Origin: Gp6-AA40 sp046732795
GTDB taxonomy: Bacteria > Acidobacteriota > Vicinamibacteria > Vicinamibacterales > UBA2999
Length of the DNA: 5,699 nucleotides
Direction of reading: 5' to 3'
NCBI GenBank assembly: GCA_046732795.1
Contig: JBKPNV010000386.1
Span: forward strand, 1-5,699
Below the pieces are notes generated by a model that saw nothing but the letters and a program-made list of their open reading frames with translations, had not been told where the DNA came from and ran no database searches. The translations under genes and the position numbers were made by a program. Shown here in pieces: positions 1 to 5,191 of the stretch; within the stretch, counting starts at the first letter, position 1, and the number at the start of each line of letters is the position of its first letter.

Positions 1-70
1 TCTCGCCGTCGAGCAGGCGGGCCACAAACCGGAGACGCTCGTCCTCCACGTGACACTCCTTCCAGGGCAT
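1..70 (-). CDS. IS481-family transposase, N-terminal 23 residues (gene runs off the left edge)
   Basis: The minus strand reads from an ATG at 70-68 through MPWKECHVEDERLRFVARLL-DGE to the window edge with no stop. The opening MPWKEC followed by DERLRFVARLLDGE is the usual N-terminus of IS481-type transposases. In that family it begins a helix-turn-helix DNA-binding region, followed by a DDE (rve) integrase core. Only the first part of the HTH is present here; the catalytic core is outside the window, so activity cannot be judged. The start is supported by an AGGAGG ribosome binding site at 80-75, four bases before the ATG. The protein would bind the element's ends and catalyse cut-and-paste or replicative movement. 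An IS3-type transposase is the main alternative, but the N-terminal wording favours IS481. The identification rests on recall of the family, not on a search. Confidence 0.8.
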   Translation of the reverse strand, partial: MPWKECHVEDERLRFVARLLDGE

Positions 71-88
71 GCCCCCTCCTCGGGGGCA
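68..88 (-). promoter_or_regulatory. Stem-loop covering the transposase ribosome binding site and start codon
   Basis: On the minus-strand transcript, UGCCCCC (88-82) can pair with GGGGGCA (76-70) around a five-base loop, GAGGA (81-77). The ribosome binding site AGGAGG occupies 80-75, so its first half lies in the loop and its second half in the stem. The A of the AUG start is the last base of the stem. Folding would hide the translation start. Several insertion sequences are known to limit transposase synthesis with structures of this kind, especially when transcripts enter from outside the element. The pairing is seen in the sequence; the regulatory role is inferred. Confidence 0.45.
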
Positions 89-91
89 AAG

Positions 92-136
92 TGTCACCCA
101 TGTCTCCGGAATAAACTGTCACCCTTGTCTCAGGAA
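92..136. repeat. Two tandem 20-bp direct repeats at the insertion-sequence end
   Basis: TGTCACCCATGTCTCCGGAA at 92-111 recurs as TGTCACCCTTGTCTCAGGAA at 117-136. The copies match at 18 of 20 positions and are spaced 25 bp start to start. They lie between the transposase start and the presumed outer end of the element. Repeated motifs at insertion-sequence termini commonly serve as transposase binding sites, with the outer copy usually overlapping the terminal inverted repeat. Which copy is the true terminus cannot be settled without the other end of the element. Confidence 0.65.
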
Positions 137-512
137 GGGCAGGCGATTTTGCGCGGCTTCCGAACGTGGTCGGCAAATGAAGACCATCGCAAGCTAGTCG
201 ATACCACTCTCGTTAAACACGATTCAAACGGGGTACCCAGGCAACGAGTCAGGGAGCGCGCCCCTCTTTGCGGCTTGGTGAGCAGCATTGGTGCGAATGC
301 TATGCCGTCTTTCGTCGCCCTGGCGAGGACACGCCCTCTGCGTCAGCTCGCGAACCCCGCCGCGACGGGCCGGCTCGAGAGATTAGAGGTCTGCGGCTAC
401 CGAAGGTGAAGTTGTGCAAACCGGACGACCCGCAGATGAAGAAACCGAGAGGAGTGTCCTCACCGTTTCGCCCGGGTCCTTTCTTTAGAGTTTGTTTCAA
501 AGAGCGCGAACG

Positions 513-556
513 GCGCGCGTGCTGGTACGTACTGGCTCGTGGTTTGGACGCGCGCC
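513..556 (-). terminator. Distal GC-rich stem-loop downstream of the kinase gene (possible terminator)
   Basis: GGCGCGCGT at 513-521 is the exact reverse complement of ACGCGCGCC at 548-556, giving a nine-pair GC-rich stem around a 26-base loop. The loop contains the self-complementary GTACGTAC at 526-533, which could shorten it. There is no run of T after the stem on the minus strand, so it is not a classical Rho-independent terminator. Its place 50-90 bases past the kinase stop is the main argument for a role in ending transcription. Confidence 0.2.
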
Positions 557-562
557 TTTACC

Positions 563-581
563 TCCTCGAATCAGTCGAGGA
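563..581 (-). terminator. Proximal stem-loop just after the kinase stop (possible terminator)
   Basis: TCCTCGA at 563-569 pairs with TCGAGGA at 575-581 over a five-base loop. The structure begins 24 bases beyond the kinase stop codon, where a transcript end is expected. No U-rich tail follows it on the minus strand, so it is either a tail-less terminator, an RNA 3'-end stabiliser, or chance. The distal stem-loop at 513-556 follows on the same transcript, and the two could act in tandem. Confidence 0.3.
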
Positions 582-605
582 TGCACGTGGAGTCAAATGC
601 GAAAG

Positions 606-3440
606 CTACTGCAGCTCGGCGTATTCTGCCTTCGCTTGCCTGAGAATCGGAATGTCGGGGTCCGCGTCGGTCCAGAGCGTGAGGAAATCCCGGTAGCTAG
701 TTTTTGCCTTGCTCGGATCTCCCGACAACGCGAACGCTCTGCCGAGTTGCAAGCGTGCCACCGCGCCGACGGGATCGCTGACTACGATCCCGCGGTGATC
801 GAGAATTTTCTGGAATTCTGCCGCCGCTTCGACGCCCTGATGTGCGGCCAGATGCGCTTCGCCACGTACATAGATCGGATAGAGGGCGCCGAAGACCGCA
901 ATAAAGCTGCTCGGCGGGATGCCCAGTTCATAGGGAACGGCGATTTGCAGGAGTTCGATAGCCTTTGCAGGCTCGCCATGGTTCAGTGCGAGCAGTCCGC
1001 GAAGCGCCGGCAGGTAGTTCGATCTGACAACCGTATCCTCGGGGAACCGCCTCTCCAGATCATCCGCGAGTGTCTGAGAGCCGGCAGAATCACCCGAGAG
1101 AGCCAAAGCAAAGGCCACCCCATACTCCACATCCCGCGCCCTTGAAAGCTCGAGTGCCGCCATCGCGCGGTGCCGTGCCGAAGGCGCATTCCCGAAAAAG
1201 GCCTCAGACAGCGCTGCTCCAGTTTCGTACAGCGCCGCACTTTCCCGCTTGCCCCCTTGCTGAGCCAAATCCACTGCGCGCTGTGACATCTGCCGCGCCT
1301 GTTTCAAGTGTCCGGAATAGGCCAGGACAAGCGCCTCCTGGTCAGACATCCAGTCTTCCGCTCCGGATGTCCGCCGACCCAGAGCCGCTTCCCGTTCCAT
1401 TCCCGCCGTGTCGCCCTTCAAAAAGGCGATGCTGTACCGCTGGGCCAAAAACTCAGGGATTTCCAGTTTGCGCTCGGAGGCTCGCTGAAGAGCGCTCCCG
1501 GCCTCCGCGAGGCGATCGAGGTATGTGTAGCTGAAGGCAAGCTGGAAATAGCCGAGAGCAAAGTCCGGATCGAGCTCGACAACTTTCGTGGACGCTCTGA
1601 CCCCCTTTTCGTATTGGCCGAAGACTGGGTAAATCATCCCCGCCAGGAATCCATGGGCGTTCATCTCACGAGGATACGTTTGCGCCCACGACTCACTGGT
1701 CTGTTGCGCCCTTTCCAGGTTTCCCGTGACCTGCACCTCGTAGGACGCCGTGATAAAGAATTTCTCTCGGTCACTGGCGCGATCCCGCAACTGATAGGCT
1801 CGGCTGATGCTCGCCGCAGAGAGGGCGGACTCTCCAATAGAGCTATACGCAAGCCCCAGATTCGCATGTGCCATCGCGAACTTGGGGTCGATTTCAAGGG
1901 CGCGCTTAAAAAGCGGGACAGCGGCAGCAGTGCCAGTTGAGGAGGCAACCTTCCAAGCCGTGCTATAGGCTTTCAAGGCTTCGAGTGATGGCGTCGTAGC
2001 CTCTTCGAGCGGGGTGTCGTGTTTTTCGACTGTGCCAAGCGATTCGCCGACTCTGGTTCTGAATTTACCGGCAATTTGACTCAGGGCGGCCAGGACGTCT
2101 TCTTTTCTTGCGGCTTGGGCCTGTTGCTCATCGAGGATGTCTCCGGTGCGGCAGTTCTTTGCGCGTAACCCCAACACATACTGACTTCCGAGGTTGGCAA
2201 TCGAGCCCTCCAGGACAGCGGCGCTTGCGGTTCGCTCGCAGATGTCCCGAGCGAGCTCCGGAGTCAGCCGCGCATCTGCCTGCCGGCCCATAAGCCCCAG
2301 TGCCTTCTGGATACGCTCGTCGGAGACGAGGCTGAGGAAAGGCGACTGTTCAAGCTGTATCGCCAACCCTTGGCGCAGCGTCCCGTCAAACACGGAGTCG
2401 CCCGTCGTGTTTGTGAAATCGGCGAGGACAATCGTGTCTCTCTCCGTCAGAGGTGGCACGCGGTGAAAATAGACGTACCCCGCCACGGCGAGCGCCAGCA
2501 GCGCGGCGGCGGGCACGATCATCTTCCAACGCGTGACGGTGGTGATGGCTGGCGCCGCTTTGCCAGTCACTCGGTCCGAATCTGTGTCCCGCTTCAAGCG
2601 CTGGAGGTCCGTGCGAATGTCGGAAGCATGCTGGTAGCGCAGATTCCGATCTTTCTCGAGGCACTTGTCGATCACCCGTTCCAATGCCGCCGGTACATCG
2701 GGATTCAGCCGCACTGGAGGCACAGGAGCGCGATTGAGAATCGACTCGAAAATGGTCCCCGTGCTTTCTCCTCGAAATGGTCGCGTGCCTGTCGTCATTT
2801 CATAGAGCACGACGCCGAACGAGAATAAATCGGTGCGCGCGTCCAACGGCATGGCCCGGACTTGCTCGGGTGACATGTACGACACCGTCCCGAGCGTGTG
2901 ACCTGGATCTGTCAACAGCGTCTCAGCCGGACGAGTGGCCTCGTCAGAGACGCCGACGGCCGCCGGTTCCCAGGTTGTTTTCGCCAACCCGAAATCGAGA
3001 ATCTTCGGGCCACGCGGCGTGAGGAAGATGTTCGCGGGTTTGATGTCGCGATGCACGATGCCCTTGCCGTGCGCGGCATCCAAGGCATCGGCCACGGCGA
3101 ATGCGAGGTCAACGAGGACCGGGACCTCCATCAGGCCCCGCCGGAGCCGCTCGTGGAGCGTCTCGCCTTCGAGCAGCTCCATCGCGATGAACGGTGGATC
3201 AGTGCCGACATCGTAGATGGTGCAGATATTGGGGTGGTTGAGCGCGGAGGCCGCCCGCGCTTCTCGCTGGAAGCGTTCCAGCGTTTGCGCAGACGCGGTG
3301 ATCCCGTCCGGTAGAACTTTAATGGCCACGACCCGCCCGAGACGCGTGTCCGTTGCCCGATACACTTCGCCCATCCCGCCGACACCCAGCGGGCTACCAA
3401 TTTCGTAGGGGCCGAGGCGAGCGCCGGAACAGAGGGCCAC
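606..3440 (-). CDS. Receptor-like Ser/Thr protein kinase with TolB-like domain and TPR repeats
   Basis: This 944-residue Hanks-type kinase is predicted to sit in the inner membrane. The kinase domain spans about residues 11-280. It has the glycine loop GVGGMGEV (19-26), ATP-binding Lys41 in VAIK, a likely helix-C Glu60, the catalytic loop HRDIKPAN (130-137, Asp132), DFG (149-151) and SPEQ (190-193), so it should be active. The Arg before the catalytic Asp marks an RD kinase, probably switched on by phosphorylation of the Thr/Ser-rich activation loop (155-186). One membrane helix lies near 306-326. Residues 333-470 resemble TolB-like sensor domains, starting TIVLADFTNTTGD. From about 485 to 930 come roughly eleven TPR-like helix pairs, such as 592-626 and 801-839. 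Inferred topology: kinase in the cytoplasm, TolB-TPR part in the periplasm, sensing a protein or envelope state. The start is GTG; an in-frame TGA at 3449-3447 rules out any earlier one, and homologues start the same distance before LGPYEI. No clear Shine-Dalgarno is visible. Substrate and ligand are unknown. Confidence 0.93.
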   Translation of the reverse strand: MALCSGARLGPYEIGSPLGVGGMGEVYRATDTRLGRVVAIKVLPDGITASAQTLERFQREARAASALNHPNICTIYDVGTDPPFIAMELLEGETLHERLRRGLMEVPVLVDLAFAVADALDAAHGKGIVHRDIKPANIFLTPRGPKILDFGLAKTTWEPAAVGVSDEATRPAETLLTDPGHTLGTVSYMSPEQVRAMPLDARTDLFSFGVVLYEMTTGTRPFRGESTGTIFESILNRAPVPPVRLNPDVPAALERVIDKCLEKDRNLRYQHASDIRTDLQRLKRDTDSDRVTGKAAPAITTVTRWKMIVPAAALLALAVAGYVYFHRVPPLTERDTIVLADFTNTTGDSVFDGTLRQGLAIQLEQSPFLSLVSDERIQKALGLMGRQADARLTPELARDICERTASAAVLEGSIANLGSQYVLGLRAKNCRTGDILDEQQAQAARKEDVLAALSQIAGKFRTRVGESLGTVEKHDTPLEEATTPSLEALKAYSTAWKVASSTGTAAAVPLFKRALEIDPKFAMAHANLGLAYSSIGESALSAASISRAYQLRDRASDREKFFITASYEVQVTGNLERAQQTSESWAQTYPREMNAHGFLAGMIYPVFGQYEKGVRASTKVVELDPDFALGYFQLAFSYTYLDRLAEAGSALQRASERKLEIPEFLAQRYSIAFLKGDTAGMEREAALGRRTSGAEDWMSDQEALVLAYSGHLKQARQMSQRAVDLAQQGGKRESAALYETGAALSEAFFGNAPSARHRAMAALELSRARDVEYGVAFALALSGDSAGSQTLADDLERRFPEDTVVRSNYLPALRGLLALNHGEPAKAIELLQIAVPYELGIPPSSFIAVFGALYPIYVRGEAHLAAHQGVEAAAEFQKILDHRGIVVSDPVGAVARLQLGRAFALSGDPSKAKTSYRDFLTLWTDADPDIPILRQAKAEYAELQ

Positions 3441-3461
3441 GGGCGCTCAGTGTACTCGTGG

Positions 3462-3483
3462 CGCCGATGTAGTTACCTCGGCG
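3462..3483. promoter_or_regulatory. Inverted repeat CGCCGA-N10-TCGGCG upstream of the kinase start
   Basis: CGCCGA at 3462-3467 and TCGGCG at 3478-3483 are exact reverse complements separated by ten AT-richer bases. The dyad ends 21 bases before the kinase GTG. Read as DNA, it has the size of a dimeric regulator's operator; read as RNA, it could be a small hairpin in the leader. A 6-bp GC-only arm can arise by chance in DNA of this composition, so this is weak. Confidence 0.25.
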
Positions 3484-3738
3484 GCAGACGGAGAAGCCGG
3501 TGGTGATCCGACGGCTATTCTGTCAGGCCGCGCCTTCGTGGAGATCGCCAGTAGATCAGGGCGTATCCCATTTGGAAACCGGGGCGATTCGCTGAGAGTC
3601 GGGCCGGTCTGGTCACCGAGCCGCGCACGTGGGTGGATGTGCCTCCGGTCCCGAGAGTGGTGTCGATGATTACGAGAGAACGCGATCGGCGATGAAGCGT
3701 CCGGGAGAGCTTTGGTGCCGTTGTTGTTGCCGAGTGCC

Positions 3739-3767
3739 TTGCTTTTGATGGACTTTCGTCATATTTT
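3739..3767 (+). promoter_or_regulatory. Weak sigma70-like promoter candidate for dinB
   Basis: TTGCTT at 3739-3744 and TATTTT at 3762-3767 are separated by 17 bases, the standard spacing. They match the TTGACA and TATAAT consensus at three and four of six positions. This is the most AT-rich stretch before dinB. Transcription would begin around 3774, roughly 20 bases before the ATG at 3794. That fits the downstream start better than the ATG at 3773, which would be leaderless. Confidence 0.25.
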
Positions 3768-3780
3768 CGCTCATGGGCGC

Positions 3781-3784
3781 AGGA
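3781..3784 (+). promoter_or_regulatory. Ribosome binding site that favours the 3794 start of dinB
   Basis: AGGA lies nine bases before the ATG at 3794. The upstream in-frame ATG at 3773 is preceded by GTCATATTTTCGCTC, with no purine-rich site. Together with the family's short N-terminus before the ILHADLDAFYASVE motif, this points to 3794 as the real start. Confidence 0.4.
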
Positions 3785-3793
3785 CCAACCCAG

Positions 3794-5038
3794 ATGGGTT
3801 CCACAGCCACCATCCTCCACGCGGACCTCGATGCCTTTTATGCGTCAGTCGAACAGTTACTCGACCCGCGCCTGTACGGTAAGCCGATCGCGGTGGGCGG
3901 CGGCGTGGTGCTCGCCGCCTCCTACGAAGCGCGCGTCTTCGGCGTACGAAGCGGCATGTCTGGACGGCGCGCGCGGCAACTTTGTCCGGACCTCGTCTTT
4001 GTCGGCGGACATTTCAACGAATACCAACGGCTCGGCGACGCCGCTATCGGAGTCCTGAGCGATTTCACGCCTGCCATCGAGCGCATCTCCATCGACGAGG
4101 CCTTCGCCGACGTGGCCGGGTGCACGCATCTCTTCGGTTCGCCGGCAGAGATCGCCAGGACGGTCCGAGCTCGCGTGCGCGCCGAGCTTGGCTTACCGAT
4201 GTCAGTCGGCGTGGCGCGTACCAAGCACCTGGCGAAAATCGCCTCGCAGGTCGCGAAGCCGGATGGATTGGTCGTCGTCGATCCAGACACTGAACTCGAG
4301 TTCCTTCACGAGCTGCCCGTCGCACTGATGTGGGGCGTGGGCCCAGCCACAGAGGCGCGGCTCGCCAAGATCGGCGTCACCACCATCGGTCAACTGGCTC
4401 AGAGCTCTCCTCAATCCGTAGAGCGATTGCTTGGGCACGCGGCGGGAAGAAAGCTGACGGCACTCGCGTGGAACCGCGATCCGCGGCCAATCCAGACGCG
4501 CCGGCGCGCGCGCTCCGCCGGCGCACAATCGGCGCTCGGGACGCGGCCTGCGATCGAACGCGTCTTCAAACCGACGCTCCATCATCTCGCCGACCGCATC
4601 GGCGCTCGGCTCCGCGCCAAATCCCTGGCTGGCTGCACTGTCACGGTTCGCGTGCGCTTCGCCGATTTGCGCTCCGTCACGCGCTCCCTCACGCTTCCAG
4701 CACCGATTTCTGCCACGAGGGCGCTCGCTGAGATCGCCGAGGACCTGGTGCGCGGCGTCCTTGCGGATCACCGTGACGAGCGGACGATCTCGCTGCTGGC
4801 GATCGCCGTCTCACATCTCGAAGCGCATGCGATCGTGCAACTGGAGCTGCCGCTCGGGCTTGCCGACGAAGGATGCCGTCCTGGCACAAAGCGGGGCCTG
4901 GCGCGATCGCGCGCAGACCGCGCCGTCGATGCGATCCGCAAGCGCTTCGGAGGAAACGCCGTCGACTATGGATCAGCAGTGCGGGTTGAGCGCTCCGTCC
5001 CCGACGAGTTCCGACGCCTTGCTGAAAGAGAGCTTTGA
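3794..5038 (+). CDS. dinB: DNA polymerase IV (Y-family translesion polymerase DinB)
   Basis: This 414-residue error-prone polymerase copies past damaged template bases; it acts on the nucleoid with the replisome. Starting from ATG 3794, the palm opens ILHADLDAFYASVE (7-20), giving metal ligand Asp11 and steric gate Tyr16, which excludes ribonucleotides. SYEAR (43-47) and GVRSGM (50-55) line the nucleotide pocket. RISIDEAF (97-104) supplies Asp101 and Glu102. SVGVARTKHLAKIASQVAKP (137-156) is the standard palm motif, and MWGVGPATEARL (179-190) is the thumb helix-hairpin-helix. The little-finger domain covers about 240-345. QLELPL (349-354) fits the sliding-clamp binding motif, but it is followed by a basic 60-residue tail (RSRADRAVDAIRKRFGGNAV) instead of ending the protein as in E. 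coli. Length is slightly above the usual 350-400. An in-frame ATG at 3773 would add seven residues but lacks a ribosome binding site. The gene stands alone, with no imuA, imuB or dnaE2 beside it in the window. Confidence 0.95.
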   Translation: MGSTATILHADLDAFYASVEQLLDPRLYGKPIAVGGGVVLAASYEARVFGVRSGMSGRRARQLCPDLVFVGGHFNEYQRLGDAAIGVLSDFTPAIERISIDEAFADVAGCTHLFGSPAEIARTVRARVRAELGLPMSVGVARTKHLAKIASQVAKPDGLVVVDPDTELEFLHELPVALMWGVGPATEARLAKIGVTTIGQLAQSSPQSVERLLGHAAGRKLTALAWNRDPRPIQTRRRARSAGAQSALGTRPAIERVFKPTLHHLADRIGARLRAKSLAGCTVTVRVRFADLRSVTRSLTLPAPISATRALAEIAEDLVRGVLADHRDERTISLLAIAVSHLEAHAIVQLELPLGLADEGCRPGTKRGLARSRADRAVDAIRKRFGGNAVDYGSAVRVERSVPDEFRRLAEREL

Positions 5039-5160
5039 ACATCGCCAGCGCCGCCGCGACACCTTCGGTCCGCACACGACCCGTTCACGCTCGTGCGAAA
5101 GACATCGACGATCCTCGCTCCGGCGAGCCATCCTATCGCCCGCCGCACAAGCAGACTGAT

Positions 5161-5190
5161 GTGCGTGTCGGACACGAACCGCACACGCAC
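5161..5190. terminator. Stem-loop between convergent dinB and the right-hand gene (possible two-way terminator)
   Basis: GTGCGTGT at 5161-5168 pairs perfectly with ACACGCAC at 5183-5190 across a 14-base loop. A competing smaller hairpin, CGTGT (5164-5168) with ACACG (5172-5176), overlaps it. The stem starts one base beyond the stop codon of the minus-strand gene and about 120 bases after dinB. This is a natural place for a terminator serving both genes. No T-run flanks it on either strand, so intrinsic termination would be weak. Confidence 0.3.
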
Positions 5191-5191
5191 G

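Larger units (their letters stand above)
1..136 (-). mobile_element. Upstream (5') end of an IS481-family insertion sequence, cut by the window edge
   Basis: This stretch combines the start of a transposase gene at 1-70 (minus) with a non-coding leader at 71-136 that carries two 20-bp direct repeats. A short repeat-bearing leader directly before the transposase is what the terminus of a compact insertion sequence looks like. The outer boundary is inferred: it probably lies near 132-136, where the outer repeat ends and the sequence loses this structure. The other end, the rest of the transposase and the matching inverted repeat lie left of the window. No target-site duplication can therefore be seen and the exact border is uncertain by several bases. 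Confidence 0.6.
137..605. other. Gene-free stretch between the insertion sequence and the kinase gene
   Basis: About 470 bp separate the insertion-sequence end from the stop codon of the kinase gene. Several short open frames cross it on both strands, including 300-500 on the minus strand and the start of a frame at 268-696 on the plus strand. None has a recognisable protein motif, and the longer ones run antisense into flanking genes. I see no tRNA, rRNA or CRISPR pattern. The only structures noted are two stem-loops at 513-556 and 563-581, both close to the kinase stop. It may be plain spacer or an eroded gene. Confidence 0.4.
3441..3793. other. Divergent intergenic region between the kinase gene and dinB
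   Basis: About 350 bp separate two genes read in opposite directions, so it must hold both promoters. I find a 6-bp dyad near the kinase start, a weak promoter-like pair before dinB and a ribosome binding site for dinB. No LexA operator of the known types is evident: neither CTGT-N8-ACAG, nor GAAC-N4-GTTC, nor GTTC-N7-GTTC. An SOS link for this dinB therefore has no support from the sequence, although the operator of this lineage may differ. A minus-strand frame at 3515-3820 is judged non-coding because it overlaps the start of dinB and has no family features. Confidence 0.5.

Noticed and set aside
92..136. Two-copy repeat as a CRISPR array
   Set aside because: There are only two copies with a 5-bp gap, far too short for a spacer, and they sit beside a transposase; they fit an insertion-sequence end.
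50..409. Plus-strand open frame of 119 codons at the left end
   Set aside because: It runs antisense through the transposase start and across the direct repeats, and its translation is low-complexity with no family features.
300..500. Minus-strand open frame of 66 codons in the gene-free stretch
   Set aside because: It is short, overlaps other non-coding frames and has a composition typical of chance frames in GC-rich DNA; I could not support it as a gene.
526..533. Palindrome GTACGTAC
   Set aside because: An 8-bp palindrome occurs often by chance and has no partner motif; it is mentioned only as part of the loop of a larger stem.
268..696. Plus-strand open frame of 142 codons
   Set aside because: It ends antisense inside the 3' end of the kinase gene, has no ribosome binding site I can see and no recognisable motif.
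492..1940. Long plus-strand frames antisense to the kinase gene (492-1145 and 1308-1940)
   Set aside because: Long antisense frames are expected opposite a GC-rich gene; the kinase frame carries clear TPR-type sequence throughout and these do not resemble any family.
3515..3820. Minus-strand frame of 101 codons in the kinase-dinB gap
   Set aside because: It overlaps the dinB start in antisense and has a disordered, Arg/Thr-rich translation with no motif.
4202..4771. Minus-strand frame of 189 codons antisense to dinB
   Set aside because: It lies wholly within dinB, whose catalytic motifs are intact in the other frame; this is a shadow frame.
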